This document shows positions 19,253 through 28,113 of a stretch of DNA of 64,000 nt, piece by piece. Under the pieces are notes generated by a model, which did not search any database, was not told the origin of the DNA, and was given only the letters and a program-made list of their open reading frames with translations. Location: assembly GCA_964343365.1 (NCBI GenBank), contig CAYFJI010000001.1, forward strand, positions 42,292 to 106,291, in the 5' to 3' direction. Position 1 is the stretch's first letter; every line of letters starts with the position of its first letter. This stretch comes from CAJXWH01 sp964343365 (lineage in GTDB: Bacteria; Pseudomonadota; Gammaproteobacteria; Arenicellales; UBA868). Made by a program: the position numbers and the translations under genes.

Positions 19253-19984
19253 TTATTTTTGCCAGAGTTGATCTAAATCTTCAAGGGTAATGCTAGGCTT
19301 TTCCGATTCTTTTTCAATGCATATCGTAATCATAAGAATATCCTGGGTAGGCGTTACTGCTTGAGGCGTGGGTTTATGACGATAACCATATACTTCCAGT
19401 GAATCACCGCTAGATATTAAGGTTTTAATAAATGTTTTCGCCTCTTTGATGTTAATGATGCAGTAAGGCATGATTGTTTCACCATCCCACTTGTTATCGA
19501 ATGCAACTCTTAGATAAGAAACTTTTGGATTCTCAATTGTTTCTCCGGGGTGGATCCGAAGGTCAAAGACAATGTATTTACGGGAGATGGCATACATTTG
19601 TTCTATGATTTTTCTCCAGTGCAGTAAGTGATGCAGAACTCCAAAACAAAATACAAAATCCATTGTGCTATTGCTGAAGGGAATGTTGTAGCCATCGTAA
19701 CAAGTAAAAATTGCCTGTTCACCATATTTAATTTTTGCGAGCGCTACAAATTTTTCAGAAATATCGATACCATGGTATTTAATTTTTTTATTTTTTTGTG
19801 AGCAAAAAGCGTAGCCTCCCCCACAAGCACAGCCAATGTCTAAAACCGTTTCCACAGCTGAAAGGTGCTTAATAAGAAACCAACTTTCAGATTTTGATAG
19901 ATCTTCTAGTGTGTTTCTATTTTTCGAGTAGTGGTATTCGCTACCACTCGTTACTTCGTAGCCGTTTTCAATATGTCTTAGCAT
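19253..19984 (-). CDS. SAM-dependent class I methyltransferase
   Basis: A 243-residue Rossmann methyltransferase. Motif I is VLDIGCACGGGYAFC (about 46-60), motif II is YHGIDISEKFVALAK, and FVFCFGVLHHLLHW is the post-motif strand of the Methyltransf_11 group. The central NxPF-like segment reads YNIPFSNSTMDF. The acceptor is unknown, but the gene is embedded between the glycosyltransferase-like gene and the HisC-like gene. O- or N-methylation of the sugar-like product of this operon is plausible. Confidence 0.78.
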   Translation of the reverse strand: MLRHIENGYEVTSGSEYHYSKNRNTLEDLSKSESWFLIKHLSAVETVLDIGCACGGGYAFCSQKNKKIKYHGIDISEKFVALAKIKYGEQAIFTCYDGYNIPFSNSTMDFVFCFGVLHHLLHWRKIIEQMYAISRKYIVFDLRIHPGETIENPKVSYLRVAFDNKWDGETIMPYCIINIKEAKTFIKTLISSGDSLEVYGYRHKPTPQAVTPTQDILMITICIEKESEKPSITLEDLDQLWQK

Positions 19985-20082
19985 TTTTTCAAGATCTAAC
20001 CCCTAAAGAATTAGGTAGCAAATATCAATATAGCAGACTTATGTGAACAGTGCGCTTAAGCGAAAATTTTTTCTTCCTATTG

Positions 20083-21573
20083 TCAAGATTGACTGCGTTT
20101 GCTATCTGCAGGTTGCGTAAGGTGTTTATAAATTCTTTCCGACACTTGATCACTCAGAAAACAATAATCACGGTCTAGATGACCTAATTCAGGAATTACT
20201 GAAGAATGCTGAATTTGTAAAACCTTATTTGCAAATTCTTGGTAAGAGGTAAGACTTAAGTCTTGGAGATCGCGAGTGACGAATTGATAATTTCGACCTC
20301 CGGGATTTAGAAAATACCCCAATCGACCATATCCTCTAAGCTCTATAACAACCGTTGACGCCCAAGAAACCGTTATACCCGATCGGAACGCATGCTCATA
20401 GGTATTTTCACTCTCGGGAATGATCTGGACATTACTGTCTTTAAAAAAATCATCTTCAAATTGACCTTTATAACCGGGATGATGTTTGAATCCTAACCTC
20501 AAGTCGGAGTGTTTCAGAGATAAGGCATGCAACCATTTGAGATGCTCCATATAATCGTCAAGATTAGTGTCATAAGTATTCGTATAACGTAGTACTTCGG
20601 GGGTAGTGAATCCGTTGCCGCCAATACAAATTACGTGCCATCTCACTTCCGGGTCGTTAGAAATAGATCCTACACTTGCCTCAAGAAAAAATGATCCAAC
20701 TGGTTTAACATTATCAAAATTAGCTCCTAGTTCGATGGCTGAATTAGCCGTTTTTAAGCCGTAGGTGAAGAAAATATCAGCGTCATAAAAAAATCCATTT
20801 GGTCCAAACTGATGAATATTTTTTTGAATCACAGCGGATATTTGGCCACCGTAAAGTTTAAATACATGATTTTTCACCGAATCGGTATGATAGTGTTGAA
20901 AGTTGATTAGGTATTTGGCCTTTTTATTTTGCAATAAACTTTTGTAAAAAAAGAACGAATCTATAATTTGCATGGCAATGTAGATTAAATTAGTGCCGAT
21001 TTCACGAGAAACTATTTTATGAAGCCGGAGTCCTGATATTAAAGCAAATATTTCCGAATTTTTTATGTGATAATTTCGGTAGCCATGACGCCAGCCTCGT
21101 CGAGCTTTAGTGATTATAGAAATATTAGGGAAGTCCAAAGGCAGGCCAAGAGTGGAAACAACACACACATTGCGAACTCCAAATAGTTGGATCAATTTCT
21201 TATATCTAAGTAAATGAATGGTAGTTTCAACTTCGATTAAGAGATGATAGTTTTCTGGATCGTTTTTTTTTGTCTCTCTAAACCCATATATGTAAGCTAA
21301 GTACCCCAGATAGACTAGCTGTGCTCTGGGGATACATTCTGTCAACAAATTCTCTTTAAATCCCTTGCGGTCAATATAGTCAACTCCTTCAGCTAGCTTC
21401 CTCATCAAAAATTGCTTTACGACAGGTTTAGGCAGGTCAAAATTTTCATCAAACCAGTTATACCAAGGCTCTAAAGCGTCTTGCGCGGCAAATTCTTGGA
21501 TAAACAGATGTAGCTCTCTTATGGATTCGTTAATCGACTTTTTCCTATCATGCCTATAGTCTTTAAAATCCAT
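20083..21573 (-). CDS. Putative surface-glycan transferase, unrecognised family
   Basis: A 496-residue protein that I cannot place in a named family. The C-terminal half looks like a GT-B transferase of the CDP-glycerol/polysialyltransferase kind. It has a strand-glycine turn (HVICIGGNGF), a basic LGFKHHPGYKG, then SGITVSWASTVVIELRGYGR and GYFLNPGG, the usual nucleotide-binding end. I see no transmembrane segment and no signal peptide. It lies 13 bp after the cytidylyltransferase gene, consistent with transfer of a CMP-activated donor. Function is inferred from the fold pattern and context only. Confidence 0.5.
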   Translation of the reverse strand: MDFKDYRHDRKKSINESIRELHLFIQEFAAQDALEPWYNWFDENFDLPKPVVKQFLMRKLAEGVDYIDRKGFKENLLTECIPRAQLVYLGYLAYIYGFRETKKNDPENYHLLIEVETTIHLLRYKKLIQLFGVRNVCVVSTLGLPLDFPNISIITKARRGWRHGYRNYHIKNSEIFALISGLRLHKIVSREIGTNLIYIAMQIIDSFFFYKSLLQNKKAKYLINFQHYHTDSVKNHVFKLYGGQISAVIQKNIHQFGPNGFFYDADIFFTYGLKTANSAIELGANFDNVKPVGSFFLEASVGSISNDPEVRWHVICIGGNGFTTPEVLRYTNTYDTNLDDYMEHLKWLHALSLKHSDLRLGFKHHPGYKGQFEDDFFKDSNVQIIPESENTYEHAFRSGITVSWASTVVIELRGYGRLGYFLNPGGRNYQFVTRDLQDLSLTSYQEFANKVLQIQHSSVIPELGHLDRDYCFLSDQVSERIYKHLTQPADSKRSQS

Positions 21574-21586
21574 TGAAACAGGGCAA

Positions 21587-22255
21587 TCAGTTATCAGATA
21601 TTTTATGTTGGTGTATTAACTCACAAAGTTCAAAATCTTCCTCAGAGTCAATATCCCACGATATTATTTGATCCAGTAAATAAAAGTTTGGGTTAGAGCC
21701 CACCAGTGTCGCCTGCTTAATCAAATCTTCGCGTTTTCGTATGCTGATGGCAAAACTTAAAATAATAGCCGGATCAAGATCCTGAGAGCGGGGCCAAGGA
21801 TAAGCCTTAAAATTCAATGGTTGATTCTTCCAAAAAATATTACTACGAATCTCATAGGCTGAAAGAAGACAGTCAAAACTATCTGACATCGAATCATATT
21901 GTTTAAGTGCTTCGGTGTACGCTGCACTAGTTACCAGGGGATTTGTTACATTTATCCAAGCAATGTGGTCGCCCGAGATAGAGTTTCCAATATAGGAATA
22001 CACTTCACTCATTGGTACTTCGCTAGTTGAATAATCAGGATCTCTCACATGAGTTTCGTAGCCATTTTCACTTGCTATTTTTAAGATCCTCTCATCTTCT
22101 GATGAGACAATAATTGAAGAAAATCCCTCGGCATCCTTAAGTTGCTCCAGCTTTAGTTTAAGCAAGTTGGTTCCAGAGAAATGGCGAATGTTCTTTTGAT
22201 GTACGCGATCTGATTCACCTTTTACTGGAATCAGACCGACAATCTCTTTCTTCAT
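21587..22255 (-). CDS. CMP-sugar-type cytidylyltransferase (NeuA/KdsB-like)
   Basis: A 222-residue nucleotidyltransferase. The N-terminal CTP-binding loop is VGLIPVKGESDRVHQKNIR, corresponding to the G-G-S-K-R-x-x-x-K-N signature of acylneuraminate cytidylyltransferases but with E and D replacing G and K. IIVSSEDERILKIASENG and the HIAWINVTNPLV region follow. Such enzymes make CMP-activated nonulosonic acids or other acidic groups. No neuB, legI, pseI or pepM homologue is in the window, so the substrate is open. A TTG at 22267 is an alternative start. I prefer ATG 22255 without strong Shine-Dalgarno support for either. Confidence 0.78.
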   Translation of the reverse strand: MKKEIVGLIPVKGESDRVHQKNIRHFSGTNLLKLKLEQLKDAEGFSSIIVSSEDERILKIASENGYETHVRDPDYSTSEVPMSEVYSYIGNSISGDHIAWINVTNPLVTSAAYTEALKQYDSMSDSFDCLLSAYEIRSNIFWKNQPLNFKAYPWPRSQDLDPAIILSFAISIRKREDLIKQATLVGSNPNFYLLDQIISWDIDSEEDFELCELIHQHKISDN

Positions 22256-22287
22256 ACTAGTACTCAATTACTGGTTCGGTAAAATTA

Positions 22288-23787
22288 CTATTTGGTTAGA
22301 GCGTATTTTCTATCACCACTTGAGTTTTTTCCACTCATCGAAAACGCTTGATATTTTTCGCGACTCGCTTTTCTTCGCTCTCGGCCAAGGTCGTTTAATT
22401 CTTGATTGAGATTTTCTGCTTCCAATTTGAGCTGATCGGGTGCGATGTCGTGTGGAACTATATTGACATTAGTATATGTCATCCGCGTTACTTTAAAGTT
22501 GGGAACGAAAAGGTTGTTTTCTTTAACCAGATCCCAAATAGGTGTTCCTGGTAAAGGTTGAGTGAGAGAAACAGAATAGCTGTCAGCATCCATCTTTCGG
22601 GCAAAATTAGCAGTCGCTTCACGCAGAATCTTTGTTTCAAAGGGAAATCCCATCATAAAATTTGCATGAACCAGTAGACCTTCATCATGTGCAATTTGAC
22701 AGGTAGCTAATACTTCTGAATGATCGAGTCGTTTCTTAGTTACTTCGTTCAGAAAATCCTGATCACCGTGTTCCACAGATATGGCAAATTGTTCAAAGCC
22801 TGCCGAAGCCATTGCTCGGTACATTTTTGCCCTCTTGCCTCTATTGACAGGCATGTCAGCTCTTACTGCGTTCGGTAATGTAATTCTAAGATTGAATTCA
22901 GCGATTCGTTGGCAGATATCAATTACCCTTTTATAGTTTACCGTGAAATTATCGTCTAATATTTGAAGTTCCTTAATATTAAATTTTGTTATCAATTTTT
23001 CTACTAGTTCAGCAACCCGCACCGCAGAAAGCGCACGAAACGCGTTGCCGGTGAATTCGGGACTGGTGCAGAAATAACAGTGTTCTGGACATCCTCTCGA
23101 TGTCATGATGCTACCAACCCTACCTGATTTCACAAATGGATTGTGGGGCATTCCAATCTCAAAATATCGCTCCATCGGAAATAAATGGAAAGCAGGATCA
23201 GGCAAATCATCTAATTTTTTATTAAATGCTGGAGATGGATTTGAAATAATTTTTTTATTTTTTCGGTATACTAGTCCGTCCACATCAAAATAGTTTTGCC
23301 CTGAAAAATACTTGTCCGAGAATTCTAAAAAGGTGTATTCCGCTTCGCCTTTCAACACGAAATCTATACAAGTTACTTCCCTCATAATGTCGACCGCGGT
23401 GTTTGAAGCGTGGTTTCCTCCCATCAGTAAAGGCGTATTAGGAAATCTTTTCTTTAGGCCGTTGGCAACCGAGAATGCACACTCAGTCATTGACGAAAAA
23501 AGGGAAGTGATTCCAATTAGATCAGGGTCAAAATTTTCTAATCGACGGACAATGTTTTCGGTTTCTAATCCATATTGAACAAAGTTTGGGTCATCATTAA
23601 GCTCAACAATTGTGTCGTATCCTTCGACTACCGCATCGATGCATAGAACATTACCAGCATAGCCATTTTCTTCGAGCACTGCAGCAAGGTATGCCATTCC
23701 TAGAGGTGGCTGAGCTTTCCTCACTTGGTTTTTATCACTGATGACTTGAGGAGAAACCAGAGCTATTCGTCGGTTTGCGTTGTCCAT
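22288..23787 (-). CDS. Cobalamin-binding-domain radical SAM enzyme
   Basis: A 499-residue enzyme. An N-terminal B12-binding Rossmann domain (about 1-165) contains LGMAYLAAVLEENGY and LLMGGNHASNTA. A radical SAM core follows (about 200-430), with the CX3CX2C cluster motif in RGCPEHCYFCTSP and later GFEQFAISVEHGDQ. A helical C-terminal tail completes the BchE/P-methylase-like class B layout. These enzymes methylate or rearrange unactivated carbons. It is the first gene of the minus-strand operon leading into the cytidylyltransferase (32 bp gap), so it may build the unusual group that is then CMP-activated. Confidence 0.85.
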   Translation of the reverse strand: MDNANRRIALVSPQVISDKNQVRKAQPPLGMAYLAAVLEENGYAGNVLCIDAVVEGYDTIVELNDDPNFVQYGLETENIVRRLENFDPDLIGITSLFSSMTECAFSVANGLKKRFPNTPLLMGGNHASNTAVDIMREVTCIDFVLKGEAEYTFLEFSDKYFSGQNYFDVDGLVYRKNKKIISNPSPAFNKKLDDLPDPAFHLFPMERYFEIGMPHNPFVKSGRVGSIMTSRGCPEHCYFCTSPEFTGNAFRALSAVRVAELVEKLITKFNIKELQILDDNFTVNYKRVIDICQRIAEFNLRITLPNAVRADMPVNRGKRAKMYRAMASAGFEQFAISVEHGDQDFLNEVTKKRLDHSEVLATCQIAHDEGLLVHANFMMGFPFETKILREATANFARKMDADSYSVSLTQPLPGTPIWDLVKENNLFVPNFKVTRMTYTNVNIVPHDIAPDQLKLEAENLNQELNDLGRERRKASREKYQAFSMSGKNSSGDRKYALTK

Positions 23788-23859
23788 AATCCTTATTTAA
23801 CCATTTGATTCATAGCTCAACCATAGGCTAGAGGAAAAATTATCGAAAATTTGCCGGTT

Positions 23860-24753
23860 TTACGGTAATTTTTGAGTCGATGCCGAATTTGTTGTACTAA
23901 CTAGTGATAGAAAAATACCCACGCTGATGATGACAGCTATCCCTGCCCATGCCCAGGTATCAGGTAGGTCACCAAAAATCCAGTATCCTAAAACTGCCTG
24001 CATGATGATTTCCGTATAGAGATAGGGTGCCAAAAGTGAGGCTTCCGCAAATTCAAATGAACGAATCAGGAGTAGATGCCCCATCGCGCCTGTTAATGCC
24101 ATGGTCACCATTAGTATAAAGTCAGTGTATGTTGGTGTTATCCAAAACCAGGGTATCAGCAAGGTCATGACTACGAAGCCTCCTACAGATTGATAAGAGA
24201 GCGTAACCAATGGTGGAGCTTGACCAGCTAAGAAGCGAGTTGAGAGAATGTAAAGAGCAAAAAAAGTAGCGGCTGCAAGAGCCAGCAGAGAAGCCCAGTG
24301 AAATCCATCTAAACCGGGACGTACAATCATTAGGACGCCAATTAAGCCGAAGCCTGATGCTAGCCATCGATTTGTTGGGATTTTTTCTTTTAGAAATAGC
24401 GCGGATAGAGCTACTAAGATTACCGCATCAAAGAATATGATAGCTATCGCGTTTGCTAGAGGAATGAATTTTATTGATCCCCAAAAACAGGCAGTGCACG
24501 CTAAAAGAAGCAATCCCCTAGTTGTTTGCAAAACTGGTCTTTCCGTGATGAAAGACTTTGGTCCATGTCGCCACAGAGCCAAAGGCGCGATAACTATGAA
24601 GTGGAAAAAAAACCTTGCCCAAACGAGTTGCATTATCGAGTATTGGTCGCTCAATGATTTGGCAATTGCATCCATAATAGGAACAATTAGCATTGCTATA
24701 ACAAGCAAGACGATACCAACGATTTGTTTTTTTTGTGTTGAAGAGTGATCCAT
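23860..24753 (-). CDS. EamA/DMT-family membrane transporter
   Basis: A roughly 297-residue inner-membrane protein with about ten hydrophobic helices in two EamA repeats. It starts near GIVLLVIAMLIVPIMDAIAK and ends WAGIAVIISVGIFLSLV. The family exports or imports metabolites such as amino acids, nucleosides or SAM; the substrate cannot be predicted. A GTG at 24771 is an alternative start, and neither start has a clear Shine-Dalgarno. It is separated from the radical SAM gene by about 70 bp and from the Gfo/Idh gene by about 135 bp, so membership of either operon is uncertain. Confidence 0.82.
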   Translation of the reverse strand: MDHSSTQKKQIVGIVLLVIAMLIVPIMDAIAKSLSDQYSIMQLVWARFFFHFIVIAPLALWRHGPKSFITERPVLQTTRGLLLLACTACFWGSIKFIPLANAIAIIFFDAVILVALSALFLKEKIPTNRWLASGFGLIGVLMIVRPGLDGFHWASLLALAAATFFALYILSTRFLAGQAPPLVTLSYQSVGGFVVMTLLIPWFWITPTYTDFILMVTMALTGAMGHLLLIRSFEFAEASLLAPYLYTEIIMQAVLGYWIFGDLPDTWAWAGIAVIISVGIFLSLVSTTNSASTQKLP

Positions 24754-24888
24754 GGATGTATGATTTTTCACATCAAATTTGGTTTACAGATACTCTCTGT
24801 TCATGAAGTTACTCAAATTAGCTTTTAAACTATGTCTTACAAAAATGTTCGCAAGTTAAGTTAAACAAATAGAGGGTGGATTAAGAAT

Positions 24889-25938
24889 TTAGACTTCGCT
24901 CAGATTTGGCACTTCATCACTAAGCTTATAAACTTTTTTCCATTTTTCGTCTGCGCAATAGATTTTGTAAACTAATTCCATCGTATGCAAAGCTTCTTCT
25001 GCAGATCCGTTGATGATTTTTTCATTATTTATAATAGCCTCAGAAAATTCTTCTATCTCACGTTCCCAGGACGGGTCACTGGTATAACGCTTTGCAATTT
25101 CCATAGGGCTACCGGAATCTTGCTCTGATTGGTGGATTATTGTAATAGTTTCAGCACCATAACTACGTGTGCCGGTTAATAATCCAGCTAGAACGATGGC
25201 GCCTTTTTCAAGAGTAATTTCGAGATTGAAACGGTGCTGCCATTGCGTTGCAGAGGAGTGTAGCATTGCAACGATCCCATCGTCAGTCCGCATAATAGCG
25301 TATGCATTGTCTTCAACGTCATGATTCCAGTAGTTGTTCGATATAAAACTGAATACTTCAGTAAATTCACCTGCAAAAAGCCTCATGAGGTCGACCATGT
25401 GAATGCCTTGATCCAAAAGAATTCCACCGCCTGCAATTGATCGCTGAGTTCTCCACTCTGAAGCGAAGTTAATTATGGCAGATTTACCATAAACTCCCCT
25501 TAAGTTGACTACTTTTCCAAGAGTGCCGCTTTTAACGAGTTGAAAAGCTTCGACTACCGAATCATGATAGCGGTGGTTAAAGCCATATTTTAACTGTAAG
25601 TTTGGGTGTTTTTTTTGGCATCGGATTACCTTCGCAATGTCATTCAAATTTTGACCAGGTGGTTTTTCGCAAAAAACATGAAGACCTCGTTTTAAACCTG
25701 CAATAGTAGCAGCCGATGCGACATCATTACTGAGACATACAAATAAGACATCAAGTTCTTCTTTGAGTAGTTCTTCATAGTCCACAAAAGATTTAATGCC
25801 AGGTTCTGCTAACGCAGATTCTCTAAATTTTCGGTCGGACACAGCAATGGTTTTGAAAGTCGAAGTTTTGTCAACATACTTTCTACGTAATTGGCCAACG
25901 ACACCATATCCTGCAAAACCTACGCGAAGTTTTCTCAT
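24889..25938 (-). CDS. Gfo/Idh/MocA-family NAD(P)-dependent oxidoreductase
   Basis: A 349-residue enzyme. The N-terminal Rossmann domain starts VGFAGYGVVGQLRR and includes VLFVCLSNDVASAATI and the family signature GLHVFCEKPPGQN, with the catalytic lysine of the EKP motif. The C-terminal alpha/beta domain has GGGILLDQGIHMVDLMRLF, the usual G-G-G-x-x-x-D-x-G-x-H region. Substrates are typically sugars, inositols or nucleotide sugars. It is followed 50 bp upstream on the minus strand by a DUF1244 gene. No specific substrate is evident. Confidence 0.83.
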   Translation of the reverse strand: MRKLRVGFAGYGVVGQLRRKYVDKTSTFKTIAVSDRKFRESALAEPGIKSFVDYEELLKEELDVLFVCLSNDVASAATIAGLKRGLHVFCEKPPGQNLNDIAKVIRCQKKHPNLQLKYGFNHRYHDSVVEAFQLVKSGTLGKVVNLRGVYGKSAIINFASEWRTQRSIAGGGILLDQGIHMVDLMRLFAGEFTEVFSFISNNYWNHDVEDNAYAIMRTDDGIVAMLHSSATQWQHRFNLEITLEKGAIVLAGLLTGTRSYGAETITIIHQSEQDSGSPMEIAKRYTSDPSWEREIEEFSEAIINNEKIINGSAEEALHTMELVYKIYCADEKWKKVYKLSDEVPNLSEV

Positions 25939-25988
25939 GACAGTAGTACGATTGTGTAAATTTTTTGTTATAAATTTGTAGTGGGCAG

Positions 25989-26306
25989 TTAGTTGTGTCC
26001 GCTAATCGCGGCATGCAACGGCTTTGTCTTCTCGAAAATTTCTTTCTGTTCCGTGCTAGCCTCTGTTTGATTTTTCTGTTTCCATTCGTGAAAAGGCATC
26101 CCGTATATCATCTTGCGCGCCGCATCGTAGTCTAAATCGATATTGTTTTCTTCAGCGCTAACATGAAGCCATTTAGAAAGGCAGTTTCTACAGAAGCCAG
26201 CAAGATTCATTAAGTCTATATTTTGTACGTCATTTCGATGTTGTAGATGTTTTACAAGGCTCCGAAAGGCAGCAGCTTCGATTTTGGTTTGTGCTTCTAT
26301 TTCCAT
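25989..26306 (-). CDS. DUF1244-family small protein
   Basis: A 105-residue soluble protein with the full DUF1244 signature: VKHLQHRNDVQNIDLMNLAG, then FCRNCLSKW with its paired cysteines, and YGMPFHEWK. The family is widespread in proteobacteria and its function is unknown to me; the CxxC may bind metal. It has a good ribosome site (GAGGAAACC before ATTATG). It sits 29 bp after the IMPDH/GMP reductase-like gene, suggesting one transcript. Confidence 0.85.
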   Translation of the reverse strand: MEIEAQTKIEAAAFRSLVKHLQHRNDVQNIDLMNLAGFCRNCLSKWLHVSAEENNIDLDYDAARKMIYGMPFHEWKQKNQTEASTEQKEIFEKTKPLHAAISGHN

Positions 26307-26335
26307 AATGGTTTCCTCAATTGGATGTTTGTTGT

Positions 26336-27805
26336 CTAGCGCTCAAACGATTCTTTTTGTGCTGCTGAGCTAAGTGGAACAAGAAACTGCAGTGGGTCAG
26401 GGGTTATTTTCTGACGGGCGTCTTCTAAGCTTTTGCTGCCTGCGTAACTTACAGAGGATCGAAGATGCCCACGGATTCTATGCAGTATATCGATTACACT
26501 TCCTTTATATGGGACTTGTATTTCCTGTCCTTCCGCTGGGGTGTCTAGCATTTCTTGATCAATTTGATTTCCGGATGTTTCATATAAAGATTGTAGGACA
26601 GCCTCAGGAGAAGTCATTCCTCGATAGATCTTCTTTTTAGCTTGCGTTGCGGGATCTACTATTAATTTTCCAGGAGCTTCATCTGTTCCTGACAGGGCGC
26701 TACCTAACATGACAGTATCAGCGCCACAAGCCAGTGCTAGGAAAATGTCTTTGTCGAACTGAATGCCACCATCTGCAATTACTGTAATTTTACCACCGAC
26801 CTCAGCCCACACTTCCCGAATAGCCTGTAATTGTGGAATTCCAGCTGCCGTTTCTAATCGGGTACGACATCCCCTGCCAGGACCGACGCCAACTTTTACT
26901 CCATCGACGCCCAGTTGCATCATAAATTTGGCAGCTTCACCTGTAGCCACGTTTCCGGAAATAAGGGGTGTATCAGGAAATCGCTCTTTTATTTTTTTTA
27001 CACCATATTCAAGTACCTTGGAATGTCCATGTGCAATGTCAACAAAAAAACAGTCCACTCCTGAGGTCACCAATTCTTGCGCTCTTTCTAGATAATCCCC
27101 AGTACATCCAATTGCGGCTGCTGCTAAGAGGCGCCCTTTGATATCTTTGCTGGCATATGGTCGTTCTCGCAGAAAGCGTAGATCTTTTCGAGTAATTAAG
27201 CCTAGGATATTTTTTTTATTGTCAATAAGAGGTAGACGTTCAATTCGACCTTCAAACATTAATCTATCGGCATCATCAATGCCAACATCGTACGGAGCAG
27301 TTTTTAGTTTCTCAAGAGGGGTCATAAAATTCTCTACAGATAAATTGTCGGATGTACTCTGCCATGGCATGTCACGTCTTGTAAGTACGCCGGCAAGTAT
27401 ATTGCTTCCAGGCTCAGTTTCTATCAGGATCCCATTGATATTATGTTTTTTGCAAAACGTTCGTGCTTCGCCAATAGTGGCACGCAAGGGCAAACAAAGT
27501 GGGTTATCAATAACGGCGCTGTGACTACGCTTAACTTCTGTAACAATGTCAGCTTGTTTCTGAATTGATTGACCTCGGTGAATCACTCCAAGGCCTCCCT
27601 CAAGTGCCATAGTCTCGGCCATGCTACCATTAGTTACACTGTCCATATTTGAAGAGATTATAGGTAGCTCGAGGTTTGTCCCAGCGACTAATGATGAAGT
27701 TAAAGAAATCTTGGATCTCGACTTTGCGATCCCTTCTTGGGGGCGAAAAAGGAAATCATCAAATGTTTTTCCGATCCAGGCCGGATTCAAAAAGCTTTGC
27801 TTCAT
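26336..27805 (-). CDS. CBS-containing IMPDH/GMP reductase family enzyme (GuaB1-like)
   Basis: A 489-residue TIM-barrel enzyme with an inserted CBS pair (about 85-215). Barrel motifs include IISSNMDSVTNGSMA, FFVDIAHGHS, the catalytic-cysteine loop GVGPGRGCRTRLETAAG, IADGGIQFDKDI and KIYRGMTSPEAV. Canonical IMPDH has GPGSICTTR and, after YRGMGS, an Arg-Tyr dyad; here the loop is GPGRGCRTR and no RYFQ-like dyad follows. The tail EGQEIQVPYKGSVIDI and LRSSVSYAGS resembles GMP reductase. It is therefore more likely a GMP reductase with CBS regulation than IMPDH. ATG 27805 has GGTGAT upstream; a GTG at 27835 is less likely. Confidence 0.8.
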   Translation of the reverse strand: MKQSFLNPAWIGKTFDDFLFRPQEGIAKSRSKISLTSSLVAGTNLELPIISSNMDSVTNGSMAETMALEGGLGVIHRGQSIQKQADIVTEVKRSHSAVIDNPLCLPLRATIGEARTFCKKHNINGILIETEPGSNILAGVLTRRDMPWQSTSDNLSVENFMTPLEKLKTAPYDVGIDDADRLMFEGRIERLPLIDNKKNILGLITRKDLRFLRERPYASKDIKGRLLAAAAIGCTGDYLERAQELVTSGVDCFFVDIAHGHSKVLEYGVKKIKERFPDTPLISGNVATGEAAKFMMQLGVDGVKVGVGPGRGCRTRLETAAGIPQLQAIREVWAEVGGKITVIADGGIQFDKDIFLALACGADTVMLGSALSGTDEAPGKLIVDPATQAKKKIYRGMTSPEAVLQSLYETSGNQIDQEMLDTPAEGQEIQVPYKGSVIDILHRIRGHLRSSVSYAGSKSLEDARQKITPDPLQFLVPLSSAAQKESFER

Positions 27806-28113
27806 ATTTTTATCACCATTCTTGTGTCCCTTCACTTTTCGGAAATTTATCGCGCAACGGCGATAGTATCAAGATATGGCTTACAACTGGTAAATTATTA
27901 AGAAAGTCGAAGGAGCCACTAATCGGTTTTTTTGGCTGAAATCTTTAAAGGTATCTCCTACGTATAGCCTATTTGACCTTTTTTATTTTTTAAAAAGATT
28001 ATTGAAACACATGGGTAGTGATTTTTTCTCTGACTGGAGGGCCTCACGACCGAGACTCCTAAGTTTTTTGTTTAAGAGATGACTTGTGTGTAATGAATGA
28101 TAAGGATAAATAA

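Noticed and set aside
26763..27524. Two long plus-strand ORFs of 110 and 128 codons
   Set aside because: Both are antisense to the IMPDH/GMP reductase-like gene, which has clear motifs; they are shadow frames.
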